Shown one piece after another: positions 34,697 through 43,679 of a DNA stretch of 64,000 bases. The stretch is taken from assembly GCA_015709695.1 (NCBI GenBank), contig CP054183.1, forward strand, positions 2,158,992 through 2,222,991, read 5' to 3'. How positions within the stretch are numbered: position 1 is the stretch's first letter; each line of letters starts with the position of its first letter. Source of the DNA: Gammaproteobacteria bacterium (GTDB lineage: Bacteria; Pseudomonadota; Gammaproteobacteria; Steroidobacterales; GCA-2729495). The notes beneath the pieces are model-generated. The model was not told the DNA's origin, did no database searches, and saw only the letters and a program-made list of their open reading frames with translations. The translations under genes were made by a program, and so were the position numbers.

Positions 34697-35887
34697 ATGA
34701 ACCCACGTTACAGGTCTCTGGCGCTGGCCGCCGTGGCCGTCGCATGCTGTACCCAGCCGGTGGTGGCCGGGGCCAAGGAGGGGGACTGGCTGTTGCGCGG
34801 TGGCGCGGCCTTGGTCGACCCGAAGTCCGACAACCTGACCATCAGCCCGGGCCAGGGCCTGATAGTCAATGGCAGCCCGGTCGCCGGTGACGTGAGCATG
34901 GACAGCGCCGTCGGCGCCACGCTCGAGCTCACCTACATGTTCCGCGACCACTGGGGCCTGGAAATGCTCGGCACCACGCCCTTCAGCCACGATGTCGACT
35001 TCGATTCCGGCTCCGGGGATGCGGGGATCGGCAAGATCAAGCAGATCCTGCCGACCCTGAGCCTGCAGTACCACTTCAACCCGGAGGGCACCTGGCGGCC
35101 CTACATCGGCGCCGGCATCAACTACGCGATGCTCTTCGACGAGAGGAGCCAGGGCGCGCTCATGGGCGCCACGGTGCGGGCCGACGACTCCTTCGGGCTC
35201 GCCGGCCAGCTGGGTCTGGACGTCGGAATCACGAAGAATTTCTTCGTCAACGCCGCTGTCCGGTACATGGACATCGAGTCCGACATCGAGGTCAATGGCG
35301 CCGATGTCGGTTCGCTCGACGTCAATCCGGTCGTCTACCAGCTGCAGCTCGGCTACCGGTTCGGCCGCCCCGAGCCGGCGCCGGCACCCGCCCCGGTCGC
35401 GGCGGCCGCCCCGCCGCCGCCACCCCCGCCGCCGCCTCCTCCGCCGCCGGCCGACAGCGACGGCGACGGTGTCGTCGACAGCGCCGACCAGTGCCCGGAT
35501 ACCCCGAAGGGTGACCGTGTCGGCCCGCAGGGCTGCTCCTGCGACGTCACCCGCCAGGTGCAGTTCGCCCTCAATTCCGCCGAACTCACCGACGAGGGCC
35601 GCAAGACCCTCGACGAGGTCGCCGAGACCCTCACCCGGCTGAAGTTCGTCTCCGGCAGCGTCGTCGGCCACACCGACAGCTCCGGCGCCGAGGCCTACAA
35701 CCAGAAGCTCTCCGAGCGCCGTGCCCAGGCCGTGGCCGACTACCTCCAGGCCAAGGGCATCGCCACCGGCCGCCTCACCGCCTCGGGTGCCGGCGAGAGC
35801 CAGCCCGTCGCCGACAACAAGACCAAGGAAGGTCGCGCACTCAACCGTCGCGTCGTGCTCAAGCGCACCGACTGCGATCGGCCGTGA
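34697..35887 (+). CDS. OmpW-like barrel fused to OmpA peptidoglycan-binding domain
   Basis: A 396-residue outer-membrane protein. After the signal peptide, residues about 27-225 form an OmpW-like barrel (EGDWLLRGGAALVDP, LELTYMFRDHWGLEML, YRPYIGAGINYAM-type strands). Next come an Ala-Pro linker with a run of 13 prolines, a short calcium-binding TSP3-type repeat (DSDGDGVVDSADQCPDTP), and an OmpA_C domain with the NQKLSERRAQAVADYL diaminopimelate-binding motif. The combination of an OmpW-type barrel with an OmpA tail is uncommon. It would anchor the outer membrane to peptidoglycan. Confidence 0.88.
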   Translation: MNPRYRSLALAAVAVACCTQPVVAGAKEGDWLLRGGAALVDPKSDNLTISPGQGLIVNGSPVAGDVSMDSAVGATLELTYMFRDHWGLEMLGTTPFSHDVDFDSGSGDAGIGKIKQILPTLSLQYHFNPEGTWRPYIGAGINYAMLFDERSQGALMGATVRADDSFGLAGQLGLDVGITKNFFVNAAVRYMDIESDIEVNGADVGSLDVNPVVYQLQLGYRFGRPEPAPAPAPVAAAAPPPPPPPPPPPPPADSDGDGVVDSADQCPDTPKGDRVGPQGCSCDVTRQVQFALNSAELTDEGRKTLDEVAETLTRLKFVSGSVVGHTDSSGAEAYNQKLSERRAQAVADYLQAKGIATGRLTASGAGESQPVADNKTKEGRALNRRVVLKRTDCDRP

Positions 35888-35985
35888 TGCGGCCCAGGAA
35901 GCGTTGACTGGACACCAGGCCCCGGTGGGCAACCACCGGGGCCTGCAGCCCTGGCATCGAAATGCAACGACAGGAGAACACGACG

Positions 35986-36330
35986 ATGATGAGACTGACG
36001 ACCCGGATCGCGGCCATCGCCCTGCTCGCCGCGGGTCCGCTCGCGGGCACCGCCATGGCCGACGACCTCGGCCACTGCACGTACATCCAGCAGAACATGT
36101 TCGCCGGCCCGTTCCATGTCTGCGAGATGCCGATCGACGCGGCGAAATGCACCGAGCTCGGCAAGACCGACGAGAACAAGGATGCCGTGCACGCTGCGGG
36201 CGCCTGCCCGGTGGAGAAGCTGGTGGGCACCTGCGACAAGGGCGCGACCAAGCTGCTCTACTACGACGGGGATCCGTCCGGCCTGGAGATCGGCTGCGGC
36301 TTCCAGAGCGGCACCTGGGTCAAGCCCTAG
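35986..36330 (+). CDS. Small secreted cysteine-rich protein
   Basis: A 114-residue exported protein with a signal peptide ending near TAMADD. The mature part has six cysteines (HCTYIQ, HVCEMP, AKCTEL, GACPVE, GTCDKG, IGCGFQ), probably forming disulfides in the periplasm. No known domain is recognised. The second-in-line ATG at 35986 follows AGGAG with nine-base spacing. It is followed by a strong terminator, so the transcript ends here. The function is unknown. Confidence 0.7.
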   Translation: MMRLTTRIAAIALLAAGPLAGTAMADDLGHCTYIQQNMFAGPFHVCEMPIDAAKCTELGKTDENKDAVHAAGACPVEKLVGTCDKGATKLLYYDGDPSGLEIGCGFQSGTWVKP

Positions 36331-36354
36331 GATCAGGCGGCAAGCAACCGGGAA

Positions 36355-36376
36355 AAGGCCTCCTCCGGGAGGCCTT
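36355..36376 (+). terminator. Rho-independent terminator
   Basis: A perfect nine-base-pair stem (36355-36363 with 36368-36376) with a TCCG tetraloop is followed by CTTCTTT. It ends the small secreted protein gene. An A-rich run just before the stem means it may also act on the minus strand for the convergent UbiD gene. Confidence 0.85.
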
Positions 36377-36381
36377 CTTCT

Positions 36382-37860
36382 TTACGGCTTCCAGCCCTGC
36401 AGGTATTCCTCCCAGCGGCTGTCGACCAGTTCGAAGGCGCCCGGTGCACCCTGCACCAGCAGGTCGCGGTTGAGCGGGGCCCAGCTCTTCGGCCCGCCCT
36501 CGCCGGGCCACTGCCGGGTGGCATCGATGACGATCTTGCTCGACAGGCCGCGGACCGGCCGGCTCGGGTCCGGCATCATCATCGAGGTGCGCGGAATGAG
36601 CAGGCTCGCCGAAGGCTGCCAGCGTGCCCCCAGCGCATGCAGCACCTGGCTCGGGTCGAGGATGTCGAGGTCCTTGTCGACAACGATGACGACCTTGTGC
36701 AATCCCGGGTTGGCGGCGAGGTACTGGCCGGCGGCGATGCCCTCGCCGGCGAACTTCTTGTCGATGCTGATGACGATGACGCCATTGGCGCCCCGCGGCG
36801 AGTTCAGGCCGACGAGCGAGGGGATCAGCTTGCGGTACATGAAATAGCTGGATGCAATCTGCGGTGACCGCGGCATGTCGCAGGTGAGCCCGGCGAAGGA
36901 GTTCAGCACCCAGGGCTGGCGCCGGTGGGTGATGGCGGTGATGTGCATGACGAAGTTCTCGGGCTTCTTCGGCCCGAGGTAGCCGTACATCTCGCCGAAG
37001 GGGCCCTCTTCCTCGAACTCGGTGAGCGAGACCTCGCCCTCGATGACGATTTCCGAGGTGGCGGGGACCATGATGTCGCTGGTCTCGCACTTCACCACCG
37101 GCAGCGGCCGGCCGCGCAGGCCGCCGGCGAACTCCAGCTCGTCCTCGAGGTAGCCCGCCATCTTCGTGCTGCTGGCGCAGAAGGTCATCGGATCCGGCGC
37201 CACCGCGACCGCCACCCGCGCAGAGCGGTCGCCGCGCTCCTTCATGGCCATGAGGATGCGCCAGCCATGCTGGCCGGGCTCCGGGTTGACGCCCATCCTG
37301 CGCGGGCCCTTCACCTGGCAGCGGTAGGTGCCGACATTGCGCCCGAGCTCCGGGTCCTGGATGAACACCGAGCCCATGTTGACGTAGCGTCCACCGTCGG
37401 CCGGGTTGTTCTGCAACCAGGCAAAGGCCTCCAGGTCCACCTGGTCGCCGGTCAGCACCACCTCCTTGCAGGGTGCCTCGCGCGGGTCGGCCACCGCCAC
37501 CGGCGCGATGCGGCGCCAGTTGCCCGCGCCATCGAGGCGCGACTCCAGCTCGTGGAGCACTGCCCGGTACATCTGCTGGTGGTCGTCGGTGACCGGATCG
37601 ACGCCGAAGAGCACGGCCTCGTCGGGCCAGCGGCCATAGGCGTTGGCCACCACCGGGCCATCGTGCCAGCGTCCGCCGGTCTTCACCCGCTCGATGAGGA
37701 ACGCCGGCGCCTGCTCGATGCCGAAGCGCTCGATCAGGCGGTAGGCGAAGGCGGAGGCCTCGTAGCGGTCCTGGTCCATGGCCGGCAGCCGCAGCAGGCG
37801 CCCGCGCCGCTCCAGCGCATCGATGTAGTCACGGACCGAATCGAAGGGTGTGCCGGACAT
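36382..37860 (-). CDS. UbiD-family decarboxylase
   Basis: A 492-residue UbiD-fold enzyme of the prenylated-FMN-dependent decarboxylase family. The family region around RCQVKGPRRMGVNPEPGQHG, the EGPFGEMYGYLGP block with the catalytic glutamate and the downstream NSPRGANGVIV segment are seen. The length is like UbiD and related aryl/phenolic acid decarboxylases. No ubiX (prFMN synthase) lies nearby. The adjacent c-type cytochrome and distance from ubiquinone genes make a role in degradation of an aromatic or unsaturated acid as plausible as ubiquinone synthesis. Confidence 0.85.
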   Translation of the reverse strand: MSGTPFDSVRDYIDALERRGRLLRLPAMDQDRYEASAFAYRLIERFGIEQAPAFLIERVKTGGRWHDGPVVANAYGRWPDEAVLFGVDPVTDDHQQMYRAVLHELESRLDGAGNWRRIAPVAVADPREAPCKEVVLTGDQVDLEAFAWLQNNPADGGRYVNMGSVFIQDPELGRNVGTYRCQVKGPRRMGVNPEPGQHGWRILMAMKERGDRSARVAVAVAPDPMTFCASSTKMAGYLEDELEFAGGLRGRPLPVVKCETSDIMVPATSEIVIEGEVSLTEFEEEGPFGEMYGYLGPKKPENFVMHITAITHRRQPWVLNSFAGLTCDMPRSPQIASSYFMYRKLIPSLVGLNSPRGANGVIVISIDKKFAGEGIAAGQYLAANPGLHKVVIVVDKDLDILDPSQVLHALGARWQPSASLLIPRTSMMMPDPSRPVRGLSSKIVIDATRQWPGEGGPKSWAPLNRDLLVQGAPGAFELVDSRWEEYLQGWKP

Positions 37861-37872
37861 GATGCTCGCCTG

Positions 37873-38298
37873 CTACTGCTGGATGGAGCGCAGGTACTCC
37901 ACCAGCTTGTCCGTGATCCGGGCCACCTCGGCCTCGGCCGCCTGGTCGCCGCCCTGCTCCACCGACAGCTCCTGGCCCCACACGGGCATGTAGCGGGTGC
38001 CATGCACCGGATAGACGCTGCGGCCATCGATGGCCTTGCGCACGCGCTCGGCGGGGAAAGCGCCACCATTGGCGCGGCCGAGACGCGTAAGGTCGGGGAC
38101 CATCACCCTGAGCGAGCCGGCCACCGGCCCGTCGCCGAGCCCGCTGCTGCCGTGGCAACTGGCACAGAAGCGCTCGTAGAGCTGGCGACCGGAATAGCCA
38201 TCGAAGCGCCCGGCAGGGGCGCTGGCCTCCGCGAGCGCATGTGGCCCGGCGAGGCCGGCGAGAGCTGCCATCACGGCCAGCGCTGCTGCACGCATCAT
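37873..38298 (-). CDS. Periplasmic c-type cytochrome (class I)
   Basis: A 141-residue exported monoheme cytochrome. A signal peptide (1-24) precedes the heme-binding CASCHG motif and a conserved GDGPVAGSL segment. The axial methionine is probably the one in TRYMPVWGQ. The ATG at 38298 was chosen for the signal peptide; a longer frame reaching 38397 adds a poor N terminus. The UbiD gene follows after 12 bp, so both are probably co-transcribed. Its redox partner is unknown. Confidence 0.88.
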   Translation of the reverse strand: MMRAAALAVMAALAGLAGPHALAEASAPAGRFDGYSGRQLYERFCASCHGSSGLGDGPVAGSLRVMVPDLTRLGRANGGAFPAERVRKAIDGRSVYPVHGTRYMPVWGQELSVEQGGDQAAEAEVARITDKLVEYLRSIQQ

Positions 38299-38426
38299 CC
38301 TGCACTCCCAGGTACGGAACGAGCCGTCAGCATACGGCAAAGTCGCGGCACATCCATAGCGGCGCACAGGCAAGGCACACCGGCGAGGTGCTAGCATGCA
38401 CGCTGCCCCGCGGATGAAAATTTGCC

Positions 38427-39368
38427 ATGCGATTGCTGCGCCAACTGCTGATCGGCCTCGTCATGCTGCTGGCACTGGCCTGGATCGCCCTGGCGATCTA
38501 TGCCTATTGGCCCGGCGAACCCGAGGTGCCGGCACGCCAGCTCGCCACCGCCGCGGATCACTTCGTCAGCGTCGACGGCATGGCACTGCGCTACCGGACC
38601 TGGGGCGAGCGCGATCCCGGCAGGCCGAATCTGCTGCTGATCCACGGCTTCGCCAACTCGCTGCAGTCCTTCCGCCTGCTGGCACCGATGCTGGCGGAGC
38701 ACTTCCACGTGGTGACGGTGGATGCGCCGGGCTTCGGGCTCTCGGCGAAGCCCGCAGAGCACGACTACGGCAACGCCTCGCAGGCGAAGGCGATCGCAGA
38801 CTTCGCCGCGGCACTCGGCCTGGAGCGCTACGTCGTCGGCGGGCACTCCATGGGCGGCACGCTCGCCGTCTACGTCGCCGCCAGCGATCCGCACGTCACG
38901 GGACTGGTGCTCATGAACCCCGGCATCATCAGCACCGGCGTACCGGCCGTCACGCGCTACCTGTTCTGGCCGCTGCCCCGGGTCATGGCGCGGATGTTCG
39001 GCAGCCGGGCGTTCCGCGAAGACTTCCTCAAGCGCTCCTTCCTCGACCCGTCCATTGTCACCCCACAGGTGATGGATGCCGTGATGCTGGCGCCGCGCAG
39101 CGCAGGCTACCTGGATGGCATGGCGTCCATGATGGGCCAGTACCGCAGCGGCGACGAGCCGGCGATGGCCAGCCGCGTGCGCGTGCCGACGCTGATCGTC
39201 TGGGGCATGCAGGATCGCAGCAAGCTTCCGGGCGAACAGCAGCAGTTGCAGCGGCTCATCCCGGGCTCCAGGCTGGTGGAGGTGCCGGACTCGGGCCACT
39301 ACGTGCAGGAAGAGCAGCCGGCCGCCGTTGCCGCGGCCTTGATCGCCGAGGCGCCGGCCTGGCGCTGA
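38427..39368 (+). CDS. Membrane-anchored alpha/beta hydrolase
   Basis: A 313-residue hydrolase with an N-terminal membrane anchor (about 5-32), followed by the catalytic alpha/beta fold. It has the oxyanion-hole HGFANSLQSF segment, the nucleophile elbow GGHSMGGTLA, an acid residue in LIVWGMQD and the catalytic histidine in VPDSGHYVQEEQP. The substrate is not evident. It is divergent from the cytochrome gene and convergent with the MFS gene. Confidence 0.85.
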   Translation: MRLLRQLLIGLVMLLALAWIALAIYAYWPGEPEVPARQLATAADHFVSVDGMALRYRTWGERDPGRPNLLLIHGFANSLQSFRLLAPMLAEHFHVVTVDAPGFGLSAKPAEHDYGNASQAKAIADFAAALGLERYVVGGHSMGGTLAVYVAASDPHVTGLVLMNPGIISTGVPAVTRYLFWPLPRVMARMFGSRAFREDFLKRSFLDPSIVTPQVMDAVMLAPRSAGYLDGMASMMGQYRSGDEPAMASRVRVPTLIVWGMQDRSKLPGEQQQLQRLIPGSRLVEVPDSGHYVQEEQPAAVAAALIAEAPAWR

Positions 39369-39377
39369 GCGGCGGCC

Positions 39378-40568
39378 TCAGCCGCTGCCGCGCGGCTCCG
39401 GCATGCGGATGGTGAAATACCACAGCTGCACCGCCAGCGTGAGCACGGCGCCTGCAAGCAGCGGCAGCGCCGGGGCCGCCTTGTAGATCGCGCCACAGAG
39501 GATCGGCCCGAAGATCATGCCCACTGTGGGGGCCGCCGCCAGCAGCCCTGCCACGGCGCCCTGCTCGCGCGGCCCCACGCTCAGGCTCCCCGCCGCATTG
39601 AGCCCCGGCGCGGCGAAGCCGAAGCTCACGCCGAATACCGCGTATCCCGCATAGAGCGCATGCACGCCAGGCCCGAAGGCGATCAGCAGGAGGCCGGCCG
39701 CCATGAGGCCGAATCCCAGGCGCAGCATCGTCGCCGGTGGCGCCTTCCACGCCTGCAGCACCACGGCCTGCACCAGCAGGGTGAAGAAGGCCATGCAGAG
39801 CATCGCCACCATCATGGTGCGCTGCGCCGCCGTCACCTCCGTGATGCTGTAGCGGTCGGCGACCCACGAGGCGGTGATGGTCTGGATGCCGGTGAACACG
39901 CCGAACACCACCATCCAGCCGACCAGGTAGGGCAGCACGCGCCGGTCGGTGGCCGCGAGATGCGGCGCGGCGCCACGCTCGCCCCGGCGGACAGGTTCCG
40001 GCAGGGCGACGAAGGCCCAGGCGCCGGCCAGCACGGCGAGCCCGGCCGCCACATACATCGCCAGCACCGGGCCGAAGCCCGCCAGTGCGCCGCCGAAGGC
40101 CGGGCCGATGATGGTGCCGAGCCCGCCTGCCATGGCGATGAGCGCCATGCCGGATGCGCGCGAGCCCTCGTCGGTCGTGTCGGCGATGTAGGCGGTGGCC
40201 GCCGGATTGATGCCGCCCACCACCACGCCGTAGGCCAGCCGCAGCACCAGCAGCAGCACGAACATCGGCAGTCCGGTGGCCCAGCCCCAGAGGCCGGCCT
40301 GCACGCCCAGCGCCAGCGCCGCGTAACCGATGGCATAGCCGGCCAGGCCGGTGAGGAACACCCGGCGCCGTCCCAGCGTCTCGCTCGCCCGTCCCCAGCG
40401 TGGCGCGGAGAATGCCAGCGCCACGTTGGAAGCGGCGATGACGAAACCGAGCTGCCACTCGGCCAGGCCAAGCTCGCGCGCCAGCGGCGTGAAGACGACG
40501 AACAGCAGGGACTGGCCCATGCCGTAGGTGATGAGGCCGGCCAGCAGGATCAGCTTGTCGCGGGACAC
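39378..40568 (-). CDS. MFS transporter (DHA1/TetA-like)
   Basis: A 396-residue transporter with 12 predicted membrane helices. The MFS loop 2-3 motif is present as RWGRASETLGRRRVFLTGL, and motif C lies in TM5 (MAGGLGTIIGPAFGGAL), which is typical of drug-proton antiporters of the DHA1 family. The start is a GTG at 40568. The exported compound is unknown. It ends nine bases from the convergent hydrolase gene. Confidence 0.86.
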   Translation of the reverse strand: MSRDKLILLAGLITYGMGQSLLFVVFTPLARELGLAEWQLGFVIAASNVALAFSAPRWGRASETLGRRRVFLTGLAGYAIGYAALALGVQAGLWGWATGLPMFVLLLVLRLAYGVVVGGINPAATAYIADTTDEGSRASGMALIAMAGGLGTIIGPAFGGALAGFGPVLAMYVAAGLAVLAGAWAFVALPEPVRRGERGAAPHLAATDRRVLPYLVGWMVVFGVFTGIQTITASWVADRYSITEVTAAQRTMMVAMLCMAFFTLLVQAVVLQAWKAPPATMLRLGFGLMAAGLLLIAFGPGVHALYAGYAVFGVSFGFAAPGLNAAGSLSVGPREQGAVAGLLAAAPTVGMIFGPILCGAIYKAAPALPLLAGAVLTLAVQLWYFTIRMPEPRGSG

Positions 40569-40636
40569 GGGTGTTCCGGGCGCACAGGGGCCGCCATTCT
40601 AGCGGCGGCAGCCGGGGTCGTCGCGCCCGGTTGCAC

Positions 40637-42388
40637 TCAGGATGCGAGCGCCGCCCGCCGCGCCTGGTAGGGCACGACCTCGAGGTGTCGTTCCGCTTCG
40701 TGCAGTGCCTTCAGGCGCCGCCACCAGTCGGCCGTCAGCAGCTCGGCATGGTGGCGCAGGAACTCCGCGCGCAGCTCGGCCCTGAGCCCGAGGAACTCCA
40801 GCCACTGCGCCGGGAAGACATCGTTCGGCCCCACATAGAACCAGGGCTCGGCGCGCCACTCGTCCTCGTCGTGCCGCGCCTCGGGCAGGTCGCGGAACCG
40901 GCAGTCGGTCACCAGGCAGAGCTCGTCGTAGTCATAGAAGATGACCCGCCCGTGGCGCGAGACGCCGAAGTTCTTCAGCAGCAGGTCGCCCGGGAAGACG
41001 TTGGAAAGGGCGAGGTCGCGCATGGCCTGGCCGTAGTCGCGGATGGCACGTCGCGCGGCGGCGCCATCGGCCTCGCGCAGGTACACGTCCAGCGGCTTCA
41101 TGCGCCGCTCGAGATAGCAGTGCTCGATGATCAGGTCCTCGCCCTCGATCCTGCAGGCGAGCGCGGCCTGGGACAGCAGCTCCTCGAGCACCGCTGGCGC
41201 GAAGCGTCGCCGGGGGAATCGCAGGCGCCGGAACTCCTGGGCATCCACCAGCCGTCCCACCCGATCGTGCCGGAACACGAAGCGGTACTTGTCCATGACC
41301 TCCTCGCGTGTCGTGGTCTTCGGGAAGGCAAAGCGGTCGCGAATGACCTTGAAGACGATGTCGAGGGAGGCCAGCGTGAAGACGATCATCACCATGCCGC
41401 GCTCGCCCTCGGCGTGCGTGAAGAGATCACTGGACTGGCCGAGGTGACGGAACAGGCTGCGGTAGCGCTCGGTCTTGCCCTGCCTCGCCCGCCCGAGGAC
41501 CGTGTAGAGCTCGTCGGTGGGCTTGCCGGGCATCAGCGTGCGCAGGAAGCGCAGGCCGGCGCCCACCGCCGGCAGGTCGGCATGGAAGTACGAGCGCGAG
41601 AAGCCGAACAGCGGCCGCACCTCGTAGTCGGACATCATCACCGAGTCCACGGCGATGCCGCTGTCGTCGTGGCGGAAGGCGATCACCAGCGGCAGGAACC
41701 AGTCCGCCGCCCGCATGCGCCCGACGACGAAGGCGCGGCTGCCTCGGTAGAACACCGGCTCCAGCAACTCGATGCCGTCCACGCTGCCGCGCAAGCCGCG
41801 GACCGCGGTGAAGGCCGCGACCTCGCCGGCGAGCAGGCGTACCGCGGCATCCCGGTCGACGATCAGGTCGCTCCAAGGCAGCTCGGCCAGCAACCGGGGC
41901 AGCGAGGCCTCCAGGCCGGCACCGGTGGCGTACTCCCGCGTCGGGGCGCTGCCCGTGTCGATGGTCGGCTCCAGGTCCAGCGCGACGAACTCCACGGCAT
42001 CGTTGACGCCGACGGTATCGAACACCTTGCGCGTGATCGAATTGAAGAAGGTCTTGTAGAACTCGCGATCCGGACAGTCGGCGATCAGCGCCGCGAAGGC
42101 CGTGCGCGTGGCATTCCAGGCCTCCTCCTCCGCCACCGCCCGCCCCATGCGGCCGACCAGGCCGGCCAGGCACTTCTCCACCCGCCGATCGTAGAGCTCG
42201 ATGCGCTCGACGGCATCGCGGGCTCCCAGCTTCCACTCACGCTCGCGGAAGCGCCGCTCGGCCCGGCGCGTGATGCTGCCGAACTCGAGGTTGTAGTCGA
42301 CGAAGGCGGAGAAGACCGCGGCCGCGGCCTCGGCGGGGACCCTGCCCCACCGTGAAGGACCGGCCCCGTTCTCAGTGTCCGGCGGCAC
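40637..42388 (-). CDS. aceK: Isocitrate dehydrogenase kinase/phosphatase
   Basis: A bifunctional enzyme that phosphorylates and reactivates isocitrate dehydrogenase, controlling flux between the TCA cycle and the glyoxylate shunt. From the GTG at 42388, which overlaps the end of aceA by 17 bp, the protein has 583 residues, close to the E. coli 578. The regulatory half includes [18 protein letters not shown], and the kinase half has a distant protein-kinase motif set ([43 protein letters not shown] with the metal-binding aspartate). A longer N-terminal frame would run into aceA and was rejected. Confidence 0.93.
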   Translation of the reverse strand: MPPDTENGAGPSRWGRVPAEAAAAVFSAFVDYNLEFGSITRRAERRFREREWKLGARDAVERIELYDRRVEKCLAGLVGRMGRAVAEEEAWNATRTAFAALIADCPDREFYKTFFNSITRKVFDTVGVNDAVEFVALDLEPTIDTGSAPTREYATGAGLEASLPRLLAELPWSDLIVDRDAAVRLLAGEVAAFTAVRGLRGSVDGIELLEPVFYRGSRAFVVGRMRAADWFLPLVIAFRHDDSGIAVDSVMMSDYEVRPLFGFSRSYFHADLPAVGAGLRFLRTLMPGKPTDELYTVLGRARQGKTERYRSLFRHLGQSSDLFTHAEGERGMVMIVFTLASLDIVFKVIRDRFAFPKTTTREEVMDKYRFVFRHDRVGRLVDAQEFRRLRFPRRRFAPAVLEELLSQAALACRIEGEDLIIEHCYLERRMKPLDVYLREADGAAARRAIRDYGQAMRDLALSNVFPGDLLLKNFGVSRHGRVIFYDYDELCLVTDCRFRDLPEARHDEDEWRAEPWFYVGPNDVFPAQWLEFLGLRAELRAEFLRHHAELLTADWWRRLKALHEAERHLEVVPYQARRAALAS

Positions 42389-43670
42389 TCTTGAACTGCG
42401 CGGCCTCGGTGCTGCCCGCCATGGCCGTGGTGGAGGTCTCGCCGGCGGAAATGACGGTCTGCACCGCATCGAAGTAGCCGGTGCCGACGAAGGCCTGGTG
42501 CTTCACGGCGCGGAAGCCATGCGCTTCGTTGGCGAACTCCCGCTGCTGCATTTCCGAGTAGGCGAACATGCCGGCCTGTCGGTAGGCGCGCGCCAGTTCG
42601 AACATGGACAGGTTGAGCGCATGCCAGCCGGCCAGCGTGATGAACTGGAAGCGGTAGCCCATGGCGGCCAGCCGCTCGCGGAAGTCCCGCAGCCGCTCCG
42701 GCGGCAGGTTGGCCTGCCAGTTGAAGGAGGGCGAGCAGTTGTAGGCCAGCAGCTTGCCGGGGAACTTCGCGTGAATGCCCCTGGCGAAGCGCTCGGCCTG
42801 GACCAGGTCGGGTTTGGAGGTCTCGCACCACACGAGATCCGCATACGGCGCATAGGCCAGCCCGCGGTCGATGGCCTGCTCGAGGCCGGCACGCACCTGG
42901 AAGAAGCCATCGGCGGTGCGTGTACCGGTCATGAACCGGTGGTCCCGCGTGTCGTAGTCGGACTGCAGCAGGTCGGCCGCATCGGCATCGGTGCGGGCGA
43001 TGAGCACGGTCGGCACGCCCATGACGTCGGCGGCGAAGCGCGCGGCCACCAGCTTGTTGATCGCATCCTGGGTCGGCACCAGCACCTTGCCGCCCATGTG
43101 GCCGCACTTCTTGGCCGAGGACAGCTGGTCCTCGAAGTGCATCCCCGCGGCGCCGGCGCGGATCAGCGCCTTGGCCAGCTCGAAGGCATTGAGGTTGCCA
43201 CCGAAGCCGGCTTCGGCATCAGCGATGATCGGCGCCAGCCAGTCGATGCCATGGTCGCCATCCATGTGGTGGATCTGGTCGGTGCGCAGCAGGGCGTTGT
43301 TGATGCGCTCGACCATCTTCGGCACCGAGTCCACCGGGTAGAGGCTCTGGTCGGGATACATCTCCCCGGCGCTGTTGCCATCGCCCGCCACCTGCCAGCC
43401 GGAGCAGTAGATCGCCCTGAGGCCGGCCTGGATCTCCTCCACCGCCTGGTTGCCGGTGACGGCGCCGAGCCCGGCCACCACTTCCTCACCGTGCAGCAGG
43501 CGCCAGAACTTCTCCGCGCCCAGGCGGGCAAGGCTGTACTCGATGCGCACCGAGCCGCGCAGCCGCACCACGTCCGTGGCGCTGTACGGGCGCGTGATGC
43601 CGGCCCAGCGCGGGTTCTCCGCCCACTCGCGGCACAGCTGATCGGCATCCTGTTGGAGTTGCTGGTTCAT
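42372..43670 (-). CDS. aceA: Isocitrate lyase
   Basis: Splits isocitrate into succinate and glyoxylate. The 432-residue product matches the family length. It contains the catalytic [11 protein letters not shown] loop, the [20 protein letters not shown] metal-binding region and the YNCSPSFNW substrate motif. It is the middle gene of the glyoxylate operon: nine bases after aceB and overlapping aceK. Confidence 0.97.
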   Translation of the reverse strand: MNQQLQQDADQLCREWAENPRWAGITRPYSATDVVRLRGSVRIEYSLARLGAEKFWRLLHGEEVVAGLGAVTGNQAVEEIQAGLRAIYCSGWQVAGDGNSAGEMYPDQSLYPVDSVPKMVERINNALLRTDQIHHMDGDHGIDWLAPIIADAEAGFGGNLNAFELAKALIRAGAAGMHFEDQLSSAKKCGHMGGKVLVPTQDAINKLVAARFAADVMGVPTVLIARTDADAADLLQSDYDTRDHRFMTGTRTADGFFQVRAGLEQAIDRGLAYAPYADLVWCETSKPDLVQAERFARGIHAKFPGKLLAYNCSPSFNWQANLPPERLRDFRERLAAMGYRFQFITLAGWHALNLSMFELARAYRQAGMFAYSEMQQREFANEAHGFRAVKHQAFVGTGYFDAVQTVISAGETSTTAMAGSTEAAQFKSAAGH

Positions 43671-43679
43671 CGCGGATCC

